DNA of 64,000 nucleotides from Solwaraspora sp. WMMD406 (GTDB taxonomy: Bacteria > Actinomycetota > Actinomycetes > Mycobacteriales > Micromonosporaceae), in contig NZ_JARUBF010000001.1 of assembly GCF_029626025.1 (NCBI RefSeq), positions 2,170,001-2,234,000 of the forward strand, written 5' to 3'. Below the pieces are notes generated by a model. It worked only from the letters and a program-made list of their open reading frames with translations, was not told the DNA's origin and did not search any database. The stretch's first letter is position 1, and each line of letters opens with the position of its first letter. Both the position numbers and the translations under genes were made by a program. Below, in pieces: positions 15,645 through 23,771 of the stretch.

Positions 15645-16550
15645 GTGTCGGATATGGTGGGTTCTGCACTGTTGCGTCGGTACGTCGGCCGGCGACTCGA
15701 AGCGCTGCGACGGCGTGCCGGCCTGACCCAGGAGCAGGCGGCAGACGCACTCCAGAAGGGCCGCGCGACGATCGCTCGGATGGAGGACGGGCACGAGGCC
15801 GTACGCTTCCGGGACATCGACGTCAAGGCCATGCTGGAGCTCTACGGCGCGGAGCCTGAGGACGGGAGGATCCTCCTCGCGCTCACCGCCGAGACCCGCA
15901 ACGGGCGGCGGAAGTCCTGGTGGCACGACCGCACCGAGACCGAGCTGCCGGCCTTCTTCGCGCTCTACGTCTCGCTGGAGGACTCCGCCGAGACGATCCG
16001 GAAGTACGAGGTCGAGCTGATCCCGGGTCTGCTCCAGACCCGGCGGTACGCCGAGGAAGTCCACGGAGTGCCGACCGACTACATCGATGACGACGAGAAA
16101 CGGCGACGAGTCGAGGTTCGGATGGAGCGGCAATCGCTACTGACCCGCCCTCGCGCACCACACCTCAGCGTCGTCCTCAACGAGGCCGTACTGCACCGGC
16201 TCGTGGGCGGGCGCGAGGTGATGATCGAGCAGTTCGAGCACCTGCTCGACCTGACTCGGCGCGGCAACATCAGCATCCGGGTGCTGCCGTTCACCGCCGG
16301 AGTCCACGGCGGCATGGCAGCGTCCACCCCGTTCGCGCTGCTGACCTTCCCGGCGGACCCGCAGAGCGGTGAGCCGCTCGAACCGCCACTCGCCTACGTC
16401 GACACATTGACTGGGGCGCTCTACCTGAACAAGCCCGGTGAGTCCGGCACCTACCAGCTCGTCTGGGAAGACATCGACCGCCGCTCACTCAACGAGGACG
16501 AGTCGAGAAGCATGATCACTTCTGCATTGGAGGCACTCCGTGAAGCCTGA
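15645..16550 (+). CDS. XRE regulator with DUF5753 domain (Scr1 type)
   Basis: 301 residues. The N-terminal HTH is RRYVGRRLEALRRRAGLTQEQAADAL, with RATIARMEDG as the recognition region. The DUF5753 domain follows (EVELIPGLLQTRRYAEEV, then VLNEAVLHRLVGG and ISIRVLPFTAGVH). These regulators pair with DUF397 proteins as in the Streptomyces Scr1/Scr2 and BldB/WhiJ-like systems that influence development and antibiotic production. GTG start; the next gene overlaps its 3' end. Confidence 0.93.
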   Translation: MSDMVGSALLRRYVGRRLEALRRRAGLTQEQAADALQKGRATIARMEDGHEAVRFRDIDVKAMLELYGAEPEDGRILLALTAETRNGRRKSWWHDRTETELPAFFALYVSLEDSAETIRKYEVELIPGLLQTRRYAEEVHGVPTDYIDDDEKRRRVEVRMERQSLLTRPRAPHLSVVLNEAVLHRLVGGREVMIEQFEHLLDLTRRGNISIRVLPFTAGVHGGMAASTPFALLTFPADPQSGEPLEPPLAYVDTLTGALYLNKPGESGTYQLVWEDIDRRSLNEDESRSMITSALEALREA

Positions 16551-16752
16551 CCAGACCGGTGCCCAGTGGCGTAAGTCCAGCCGCAGCGGCAACGGCAACG
16601 ACTGCGTGGAGGTGGCCACCAACCTCCTCCCGACGACCGGGCGAGTCCTCGTCCGCGACAGTAAGGACCCTGCGGGCCCCGTCCTGAACATCAACCCCGA
16701 GGACTGGCAGTCCTTCGTACGCGAAGCGAGCCGCGAACGCTTCACCGCCTAA
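16540..16752 (+). CDS. DUF397 protein
   Basis: 70 residues. AQWRKSSRSGNGNDCVEVA, VLVRDSKDPAGPVL and WQSFVREA are the complete DUF397 signature. The GTG at 16540 overlaps the stop of the XRE/DUF5753 gene, so the two are translationally coupled. The partner is thought to modulate or be modulated by the regulator; the Scr1 precedent has been likened to toxin-antitoxin behaviour. Confidence 0.93.
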   Translation: MKPDQTGAQWRKSSRSGNGNDCVEVATNLLPTTGRVLVRDSKDPAGPVLNINPEDWQSFVREASRERFTA

Positions 16753-16835
16753 CAGCCAGTACGCCGCAGCCACCCTGCCGTTTCCGGTAGGCGCTTCTTG
16801 ACAACGGCTGACGACGGCTCGCCGCACCGACGCCC

Positions 16836-16865
16836 AGTAGCCGGCACGCCACCGTGCCGGCTACT
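16836..16865. terminator. Bidirectional terminator between convergent genes
   Basis: A perfect 12-bp inverted repeat, AGTAGCCGGCAC/GTGCCGGCTACT, with a 6-nt loop sits between the rightward DUF397 gene and the leftward WD40 gene. It is well placed to stop both transcripts. Confidence 0.75.
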
Positions 16866-17015
16866 GCTACTACATGGCAGTGATCTGCCGTTTCAGTGTT
16901 TGTTGAACTTCCACAAGTCGCCGGCGGAGAGCCACCGACCGTCTCCGGCAAGTCGGCCGTTGATCGCCTCGAATGACGCCTTGGGCGAGAGTCTGGCCAC
17001 GGGTCACCATCGAGA

Positions 17016-20000
17016 TCACCGTGAAGCTGCTCCAATCTCGCGACAATCCGGAGTGTCGCTGTTGGGGCTGCGGGCTGGCGCACGGCTCTTCGGTCCCTGG
17101 CAATAAACCACCACGGAACCGTCGTCGCCACCGGCGACAATGCGGTGTCGGCTATCCAGGCCAGGTAACACCGCCAACGACACCACCTCACTGGTCTGGC
17201 CCGTGAATTCGGCCAGTTGGCAACCGGTGTCAGAGTCCCAGACCTGCACCACCCCATCGTTCAAGCCGCCGCCGGCGGCGATGATGCAGTGTCGGCCGTC
17301 CGGACCAGGTAGCGCCGCCAGCGCGTTGATCCTACCGACACTGGTCAATTCGGCTAGCTGATCGCCGGTATCAGGGTCCCAGACCCGCACCGTCCCATCG
17401 TTCAAGCCGCCGCCGGTGACGATGCGGTGCCGGCCATCCAGGCCCGGCAACACCGCCAACGATCCCACCGAGCCGACGTGGGCGGTCAGCTCGGCCAGCA
17501 GGTCGCCAGTATCAGGATCCCAGACCCGCACCGTCCCATCGTCCCGACCGCCAGAGACGATGAAGTGCCGGCCATCGAGGCCCGGCAACACCGCCAACGA
17601 TCCCACCGAGCCGACGTGGGCGGTCAGTTCGGCCAGCAGGTCGCCGGTATCAGGATTCCAGACCCGCACCGTCCCATCGTCCCGACCGCCGGTGACGATG
17701 CGGTGCCGCCCATCCAGGCCCGGCAACACCGCTACTGACATCACTCCATTGACGTGGGCGGTCAGCTCGGCCAGCAGGTCGCCAGTATCAGGATCCCAGA
17801 CATGCACCGACTCGTGCATCCAACTGCCGGTGACGATGCGGTGTCGGCTATCCAGGCCAGGTAACACCGCCAACGACACCTCGCTGGCCTGAAACGTGAG
17901 TTCGGCCAGATGGTCGCCGGTGTCAGGGTCCCAGATATGCGCCGTCCCATCGAGGATGTCGCCAGCCGAGACGATACGGTGCCGGCCATCCCTGCCTGGC
18001 AACACCGCCAACGACACCACCGCGGCGATGTGGCCAGTCAGCTCGGCCTGCTGATCGCCGGTATCAGGATCCCAGACCCGCACCGTCCCATCACCCGGGT
18101 AACCGCCGCCGGCGACAATGCGGTGTCGGCTATCCGGGCCGGGTAGCACCGCCAGCGCGTTGACCCTACCGACACTCGCTGATTCGGTCGGATGGTCGTC
18201 GGTGTCAGGGTCCCAGATAAACACCGTTCCATAGACCATCATATCGCCGCCGCCGGCGATAATGCGGTGCCGGCCACCCAGGCCCGGCAACACCGCCAAC
18301 GACACCACCGAGCCGACGTGGCCAGTCAGCTCGGCCAGCAGGTCGCCGGTATCAGGATCCCAGACCCGCACCGCATCACCCAAGCCGCCGCCGCTCGCGA
18401 TGATGCGATGCCGGCCGCCTGGGCCTGGCAACACCGCTATCGACATCACTCCATTGACGTGGGCGGTCAGTTCGGCCAGCAGGTCGCCGGTATCAGGATC
18501 CCAGACCCGCACCGTCCCATCGTCCCGACCGCCAGAGACGATGAAGTGCCGGCCATCGAGGCCCGGCAACACCGCCAACGATCCCACCGAGCCGACGTGG
18601 GCGGTCAGCTCGGCCAGCAGGTCGCCAGTATCAGGATTCCAGACCCGCACCGTCCCATCGTCCCGACCGCCGGTGACGATGCGGTGCCGCCCATCCAGGC
18701 CCGGCAACACCGCTACTGACATCACTCCATTGACGTGGGCGGTCAGCTCGGCCAGCAGGTCGCCAGTATCAGGATCCCAGACATGCACCCTCCCATCGTC
18801 CCGACCGCCAGAGACGATGAAGTGCCGGCCATCCAGGCCCGGCAACACCGCCAACGATCCCACCGAGCCGACGTGGGCGGTCAGTTCGGCCAGCAGGTCG
18901 CCGGTATCAGGATCCCAGACCCGCACCGTCCCATCGTCCCGACCGCCAGAGACGATGAAGTGCCGGCCATCCAGGCCCGGCAACACCGCTACTGACATCA
19001 CTTCGTGCGTACGACGCGCGAGGATACGATGAGTGGTCCCCGACCATATGGCGGTCTGCACATGCCAGGGCCGTGCAGAGTGGTCGACGGTGAGGGCGTC
19101 TGCCAAGCGAGTTGATCTGGTCTTGCGAGCCCAGACGTGCAGCCACCACGCCCGCTTCTCGTAGGACCAGCCGTTCCACTCGCTTGTAGCGGCGCTCTCC
19201 ATGGCCGCAGCTGCAGTGACAGCGTCGCGGGTGTCGAGGGTGTGTCGATGCGCCAGGATCTGGCCAGGCGGACAGGACAGCAGGAATCCGGGATCGGCCA
19301 TCAACTCGTCGAGCATTCTGGCGATGGCAGCGTGTCCGGGCAGTCGCTGGCGGATGTAGTCGTCGATGCCGGACCAGTCACGTCGGCCGGTGACCGGGCT
19401 GGCGGGTGGGACCAGCCATGTAGTGATCGTTCGGTGCGCCGTCTGCCAAGCGGTGTGCAACTCGTCGGCCAGCCCGCCGTCGATCGGTTCGTCGCCTCCG
19501 CCGTCCGGGGCGGCGGTGAACAAGTCGCGCAGGCTCTGGTGGCGTACCTGGTATTGGCGGTGGCGGTCCGGCCCGGTGGTCACGTCGAGGAACGCGCGCG
19601 CTGGCCCGTCCAGCCACGCCGCCAGCTCATTGCTGGCGTCCGGCCTGCTCAGCACGGTGGCGAGGCCGTTGCGGTCGATCGGGCGGCCGAGCGCGGCGAG
19701 TACCGCCAGCGCGGGCAGGTGCAGCGAGCGCCAATCGGGATGTTTGGCCCACCGCTCCTGGATCTGCAGTTCGTAGTAGCCGCGCAGCCCATCCGGCAGG
19801 CATGCCACATCGTTCGGCGGACGCAGGCCAGCCCGGACCTCGTCGAGCACGTACCGCAGATAGATCCACACTCCGCGGCAGCGGTCGAGCAACGTCGCGA
19901 CGAACGTCGTCGCAGGGACCCGGCGCTCGGCTAGCACCTTAGTCAGCGCCGGATCCGGGGTCGGACCGGTGGTCGCGGCGTGCAGGTAGGCAGCCATATC

Positions 20001-20741
20001 TGCCAGGTTGTCGGCACCCTCCACCTCGATCTGCGACCAGCCGACCCGCAGCGGATCCCGCAGTGCGACCAGAGGGAGGCCGTACCGGCTGGTCGCCACG
20101 ATGTACGCCCCTGCGGGCAAGGCGTCCGGTGCTGGCAGGCCGAGTGGAATCCCGGTACCCATGCCAGCCGGATCCGCCTCGGCCTCGTCCAATCCGTCGA
20201 CGACCAGCACCAACGGCCGGCGCTCGGCCGGCACGAACCGCTCATCACGGGCCGCCACCGCCGCCCGGATAACCTTGGCCAGCCAGTCTGGCCGCTGCGC
20301 TGCCGCAGGGAACACGTCTCCCGGGGCGAACCTGTCCGCCAGATCCCATGCGCCGATCAACTGCGCGGCCAGGCTCTTGCGTGCCTCGATTGGGTTGCGC
20401 GCTCCGCCGTCGAGCCGCGTGAAGTGGTGAGCGCACGTCCGCGTCCACACCAGATGCGCCGCCAGGGCGCTCTTGCCGACCCCGGCTTCGCCCCGCACCA
20501 CGACGTACCCACGGTCGGTGGCGGCGATCCGTTTATCGATCTGGGTGATCAGGCCGGAGCGGCCCTGGAATCGGGCGAGATCCAGCTGCTCGTACAACGG
20601 CGCCGGATCAAAGATCGCGTCATTCAGCCGGTCGAATCGGCCCACCGTGACCTGCACGTATGTCGGTCCGGTGTGCACCGTCCCGGTGATGTCCCGGCCA
20701 GCGGCGACCGCGCCTGGGGCCAGCTGCCATCTCGGTCCCAC
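17016..20741 (-). CDS. STAND/NACHT-like ATPase with 14 WD40 repeats
   Basis: 1241 residues. An N-terminal leader contains APGAVAAGRDITG. A P-loop ATPase follows, with GEAGVGKSA at 84-92 and Walker B LVLVVDGLDEAE near 180. A helical region leads into 14 repeats of ~46 residues (about 580-1220), each centred on AVLPGLDGRH...VWDPDTGDLLAELTAH; the last is partial. Fourteen repeats fit two seven-bladed propellers. The architecture is that of NLR-like STAND sensors, in which the propeller senses a ligand and the ATPase oligomerises. GTG 20741 directly follows the stop of the upstream membrane protein. Any effector is presumably the small partner or an N-terminal adaptor. A signalling or defence role is inference. 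Confidence 0.9.
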   Translation of the reverse strand: MGPRWQLAPGAVAAGRDITGTVHTGPTYVQVTVGRFDRLNDAIFDPAPLYEQLDLARFQGRSGLITQIDKRIAATDRGYVVVRGEAGVGKSALAAHLVWTRTCAHHFTRLDGGARNPIEARKSLAAQLIGAWDLADRFAPGDVFPAAAQRPDWLAKVIRAAVAARDERFVPAERRPLVLVVDGLDEAEADPAGMGTGIPLGLPAPDALPAGAYIVATSRYGLPLVALRDPLRVGWSQIEVEGADNLADMAAYLHAATTGPTPDPALTKVLAERRVPATTFVATLLDRCRGVWIYLRYVLDEVRAGLRPPNDVACLPDGLRGYYELQIQERWAKHPDWRSLHLPALAVLAALGRPIDRNGLATVLSRPDASNELAAWLDGPARAFLDVTTGPDRHRQYQVRHQSLRDLFTAAPDGGGDEPIDGGLADELHTAWQTAHRTITTWLVPPASPVTGRRDWSGIDDYIRQRLPGHAAIARMLDELMADPGFLLSCPPGQILAHRHTLDTRDAVTAAAAMESAATSEWNGWSYEKRAWWLHVWARKTRSTRLADALTVDHSARPWHVQTAIWSGTTHRILARRTHEVMSVAVLPGLDGRHFIVSGGRDDGTVRVWDPDTGDLLAELTAHVGSVGSLAVLPGLDGRHFIVSGGRDDGRVHVWDPDTGDLLAELTAHVNGVMSVAVLPGLDGRHRIVTGGRDDGTVRVWNPDTGDLLAELTAHVGSVGSLAVLPGLDGRHFIVSGGRDDGTVRVWDPDTGDLLAELTAHVNGVMSIAVLPGPGGRHRIIASGGGLGDAVRVWDPDTGDLLAELTGHVGSVVSLAVLPGLGGRHRIIAGGGDMMVYGTVFIWDPDTDDHPTESASVGRVNALAVLPGPDSRHRIVAGGGYPGDGTVRVWDPDTGDQQAELTGHIAAVVSLAVLPGRDGRHRIVSAGDILDGTAHIWDPDTGDHLAELTFQASEVSLAVLPGLDSRHRIVTGSWMHESVHVWDPDTGDLLAELTAHVNGVMSVAVLPGLDGRHRIVTGGRDDGTVRVWNPDTGDLLAELTAHVGSVGSLAVLPGLDGRHFIVSGGRDDGTVRVWDPDTGDLLAELTAHVGSVGSLAVLPGLDGRHRIVTGGGLNDGTVRVWDPDTGDQLAELTSVGRINALAALPGPDGRHCIIAAGGGLNDGVVQVWDSDTGCQLAEFTGQTSEVVSLAVLPGLDSRHRIVAGGDDGSVVVYCQGPKSRAPARSPNSDTPDCREIGAASR
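17140..19010. repeat. Tandem WD40-coding repeats, ~138 bp units
   Basis: At least 13 full units inside the STAND gene, several differing by only a few bases. Repeats 3-4 and 10-11 in protein order share long near-identical blocks (around 17500-17760 and 18480-18760). This is the pattern left by recent unequal recombination or gene conversion. Confidence 0.9.
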
Positions 20742-20743
20742 CG

Positions 20744-21133
20744 TTACTGAACCGGTCCCTGCTGTCGAGGCGACCGGGCCCTGCCGCCGGTGGTGTCGAT
20801 GTCCGCTTGTCCGGTGATGTCCCGTCCCGCGACCACCGCGCCCGGAGCGACCCCGGACTGCGGCATCGGCTCATCACCAGCCGTAGTGGACGGATCGGTC
20901 CGGACCCGGCCGCCGAGGTCCCGACCAGCGACCACCGCACCAGCACCGATTCGCCGGTGTGATTCCGACGCTTTTCCGGCCAACCAACCCGCTACCAACG
21001 CCCCGACCAGTGTCAACACCCCTGCCGCGAGCCACCACTGCCAGCCGCCCTGCAACCTGTTGATAACCGCGCTGTTCGCGGCGGCGATCACCACCGCAAT
21101 GCCTGCGGCCCAGGCGACTTGCCGACCAGACAC
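20744..21133 (-). CDS. Small two-TM membrane protein with GAVVAGRDITG motifs
   Basis: 129 residues. There are two membrane helices (VAWAAGIAVVIAAANSAVI and WWLAAGVLTLVGALVAGWLAG), then a soluble tail holding GAGAVVAGRDLGG and APGAVVAGRDITG. The same peptide recurs at the N-terminus of the STAND ATPase encoded immediately downstream. It could anchor or recruit the ATPase to the membrane through matching beta-motifs (inference). No enzymatic motif. Confidence 0.75.
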   Translation of the reverse strand: MSGRQVAWAAGIAVVIAAANSAVINRLQGGWQWWLAAGVLTLVGALVAGWLAGKASESHRRIGAGAVVAGRDLGGRVRTDPSTTAGDEPMPQSGVAPGAVVAGRDITGQADIDTTGGRARSPRQQGPVQ

Positions 21134-21347
21134 GTAACCACCTCATGATCACCAGAAGCGTCGGACCTGATACCGGGAGTCAGATCGTAGTCGGTACGAG
21201 CAACCTCCGCTGGGCACCCAGCCTGGATCGGCAAGCGCCTGGCGGCCGGAACGTTCGAGTGTCACCAGTCAACCGAAGGTGAGCGATCAGCTATCGCGGC
21301 GCAACCTGCGGAAGTTGACTACGCAACCATGGATACCAGGTCCCTGG

Positions 21348-21587
21348 TCAGCTCGGTGCGTTGCTGACGTAGACGCCTCGGCCTTGGTGGCCCTGAAGGA
21401 CGCCCCGCTCCTGGAGACGCGCAAGGGCCTGGCGGACGGTAGGTGCCGAGCACTCGTACTGTTCGCCGAGTTCTGCTGTGGACGGGATTTTGTCGCCTGG
21501 CTTGAGGTCACCGGTGGCGATGGCGGACTCGATGTCGCGCATGATCCGCCGGAAGACCGGCTCTGCGGGCTGGGAGGGGGTCGGCAC
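21348..21587 (-). CDS. GntR-family transcriptional regulator
   Basis: 79 residues, essentially only the winged-helix domain: VFRRIMRDIESAIATGDLKPGDKIPSTAELGEQYECSAPTVRQALARLQERGVL. There is no effector-binding domain, so it is truncated relative to FadR/HutC types but a common mini-GntR in actinobacteria. GTG 21587 has GAGGAG at a spacing of 6; an upstream ATG is in frame but lacks a ribosome-binding site. The regulator is divergent from the ABC operon, and both are flanked by the same operator sequence. Confidence 0.88.
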   Translation of the reverse strand: MPTPSQPAEPVFRRIMRDIESAIATGDLKPGDKIPSTAELGEQYECSAPTVRQALARLQERGVLQGHQGRGVYVSNAPS

Positions 21588-21669
21588 GGCAGGCTCCTCG
21601 CGTAGGTGAAGCCATCGCATCACGCCTGACCTGTGTTGGCAAGCAAGGCAAGTGCTACGTCTTGACTTA

Positions 21670-21690
21670 GCTTACTTAGCAACATAGGTT
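21670..21690 (-). promoter_or_regulatory. GntR operator and -10 box of the gntR promoter
   Basis: On the minus strand TATGTT (21681-21686) runs into TTGCTAAGTAAGC (21670-21682). The same -10/operator arrangement precedes the ABC operon. On the plus strand TTGACT (21662) - 17 bp - TAGGTT (21685) could also be a promoter with the operator in its spacer. Confidence 0.6.
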
Positions 21691-21747
21691 TTCGATCTGG
21701 TCGAGGTGCCTCCTTGCGTAGGAGCTGAGGTGGAACGCCTCGACTGC

Positions 21748-21802
21748 GGCCTGCCCTCCCATGCCCGGGCGTCCCCCGTCGTTCAGGAGGGGAGGGCAGG
21801 CC
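21748..21802. repeat. 13-bp inverted repeat in the gntR-ABC intergenic region
   Basis: GGCCTGCCCTCCC (21748-21760) is perfectly complementary to GGGAGGGCAGGCC (21790-21802) around a 29-nt loop. It lies between the two operator copies. It may insulate divergent transcription or form part of a structured leader if transcription begins near 21697. Confidence 0.5.
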
Positions 21803-21856
21803 ATCTTCCCGCGCCCGCCGGCCCCCCGGGCCTGAGGCTCTTTACCCACCCCAGCT

Positions 21857-21873
21857 TATATTGCTAAGTAAGC
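21857..21873 (+). promoter_or_regulatory. GntR operator and -10 box of the ABC operon promoter
   Basis: TATATT (21857-21862) is followed directly by TTGCTAAGTAAGC (21861-21873), identical over 13 bases to the inverted copy at 21670-21682. It lies just upstream of the GCGAGG ribosome-binding site and ATG 21883. A bound repressor would cover the start of transcription. Confidence 0.65.
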
Positions 21874-21882
21874 GAGGTTGTG

Positions 21883-22902
21883 ATGGTGCGTACAGTCACT
21901 CGCCGCCGGCTGCTCGTCAGCGGGGCCGCTGTCCTGGCCGGGACAGCGATCCCGGCCTGCGGTCGCGAACCCTCTACCGACCGCGCACACATGGAGACGG
22001 TCACCGTGTTGACGGGCGCCGGATTCCAAGGCCGGGAAGCGCCGCTGCTGGTGGCACGGGCGAACGGCTGGTTCCGCGCCGAGGGCGTGGCCGTGGAGGT
22101 GCTGCCTGGCAAAGGATCAGGCGAAAACCTGAAGCTGTTGGCGGCCGGGCAGGTCGACGTCGCGACCTTGGATGTCAACGCCGCGATGATCGAGGCCAGC
22201 ACCCCCGGCGGCATTCACGACTTCCGGCTGACATCCGTACTGCACCAGCGGAACCTTGCCTGCTTCGTGGCGTTGGCGTCGTCGGGGATCCGTACGCCGG
22301 GCGACCTTGCCGGCCGACGGCTGTCGTACCTGCCGGGTGGCATCAACCACGTGCTCTTCCCCACGTACGCGCAACTGGCCGGCTTCGACCCCTCGGCGGT
22401 GAGGTGGGTGAGCAACCCGGTGCCAGCCCAGCACGCGGCGCTGCTCGCCGCCGGCCAGGTCGACGCCATCAGCCAGTTCGTGCCGGCGGTGGAGTCGGTA
22501 CGGTCCGTCGCCCAGCAGGACGTGACCGTACTGCCGTTCGTCGACTACATCGGTGACCTACACGGATCGGCCATGGCAGTGTCCACGGCGACCGCGACCG
22601 ACCGCGCCGACGTGATACGCCGGTTCAACCGGGCACTGCTACGCGGGCTCGAGTTCTGCATGGAACAACCCGACGCTGCCGGCACGGCGTACGCGGCGCA
22701 GCCGGAAACGCAGGGCCAACAGTCAGCCCTCGCCGCCGCCGAACTGACCGCGCTACGCGGCTACGTCACCCCGGTCGAAGGACGGCTCGGTCACTTCGAC
22801 ATGGCCAGAGTGGCCCGCAACATCGCGATCCTGCACGGTGCCGGCGCCATACCCGCAGGGCTGACGCCGCCCGACATCATCGCCCCCGACCTCGTCGAAT
22901 GA
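21883..22902 (+). CDS. NMT1/SsuA-like ABC substrate-binding protein
   Basis: 339 residues. TRRRLLVSGAAVLAGTAIPACG is a twin-arginine-style lipoprotein signal with a lipobox Cys. The body has the NMT1/THI5-like periplasmic fold: APLLVARANGWFRAEGVAVEVLPGKGSGENLKLL, then AAGQVDVATLDV and LAGRRLSYLPGG. The family binds aromatic sulfonates, nitrate, taurine or pyrimidine precursors; the ligand here cannot be read. GCGAGG precedes ATG 21883. Confidence 0.9.
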   Translation: MVRTVTRRRLLVSGAAVLAGTAIPACGREPSTDRAHMETVTVLTGAGFQGREAPLLVARANGWFRAEGVAVEVLPGKGSGENLKLLAAGQVDVATLDVNAAMIEASTPGGIHDFRLTSVLHQRNLACFVALASSGIRTPGDLAGRRLSYLPGGINHVLFPTYAQLAGFDPSAVRWVSNPVPAQHAALLAAGQVDAISQFVPAVESVRSVAQQDVTVLPFVDYIGDLHGSAMAVSTATATDRADVIRRFNRALLRGLEFCMEQPDAAGTAYAAQPETQGQQSALAAAELTALRGYVTPVEGRLGHFDMARVARNIAILHGAGAIPAGLTPPDIIAPDLVE

Positions 22903-23708
22903 CCCGACCCACGTCGCTGATGCCCAGCTCTGACCCCACCAGCGCTAGCCGGCTCGGCGGGATGATCGCCCGGGCCGCCGCTCCGGTACTCGGCGTGGCC
23001 GGGCTGATCGCCGCCTGGTGGGCAGCAGTCGAGGCCACCGGCATCGCCGACTACGTCGTGCCGGCTCCACCAGCGGTCGCCGCCGTGATCCGCGACCAGC
23101 CCGGCTACCTACTCCACCACGCCAGCGTCACCCTCACCACGGCGTTGACCGGCTACGCACTCGCCACCGCCACGGCGGTAACCCTCGGCACCGTCCTGGC
23201 CATGTCACGGCCACTCGCGCGAGCACTCACCCCGACCCTGCTGATCCTCAGCGTGCTACCGAAGCCCGCCCTCGTACCAGTGCTGATCATCGCCCTCGGC
23301 TTCGGCACCGGACCGAAGATCGTCCTGGTCTGGTTGATGTGCTTTCTCCCGATCGCTCTCGCTACAGCCACCGGCTTGACGGCCACCCCGGCCGATCTGG
23401 TCGAACTGGCCCGATCGTTGACCGCCTCCCGCTGGCAGACATTCGTCAAGATCCGGCTGCCGGCCGCGTTGCCGTACCTGTTCGCCGGGCTACGAATCGC
23501 GTTACCCCTTGCTCTCATCGGCGCTGTCGTCGCTGAACTGTTCGGCGGGCTCGCCGGACTTGGCGTCGTGATCCAGAACGCCGGCACCCGCGCGGACATG
23601 GCCTTCGCCGCCATCACCGTCCTCGCCGCCATGAGCACCACGATGTACGGCCTCCTCACCGCCGCCTGCAACGCGGCGACACCGTGGACCCGCCACACCA
23701 CCACCTGA
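22899..23708 (+). CDS. ABC transporter permease (SsuC/TauC type)
   Basis: 269 residues with about six membrane helices. The EAA-loop region is ELARSLTASRWQTFVKIRLPAALPYLFAGLRIAL, which contacts the ATPase. ATGA overlap with the binding-protein gene. No ATPase gene follows, so the importer must borrow an ATPase encoded elsewhere or use a shared one. Confidence 0.93.
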   Translation: MTRPTSLMPSSDPTSASRLGGMIARAAAPVLGVAGLIAAWWAAVEATGIADYVVPAPPAVAAVIRDQPGYLLHHASVTLTTALTGYALATATAVTLGTVLAMSRPLARALTPTLLILSVLPKPALVPVLIIALGFGTGPKIVLVWLMCFLPIALATATGLTATPADLVELARSLTASRWQTFVKIRLPAALPYLFAGLRIALPLALIGAVVAELFGGLAGLGVVIQNAGTRADMAFAAITVLAAMSTTMYGLLTAACNAATPWTRHTTT

Positions 23709-23771
23709 CCAGACCCCGGCCAGCCCTGGCCACCAACCATCCAGCCCCAGATCGACTTCCAGGAGACAGCT

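Noticed and set aside
21700-21802. TPP riboswitch before the NMT1-like importer
   Set aside because: The conserved CTGAGA and downstream pyrophosphate-sensor motifs are absent; only generic stems are present.
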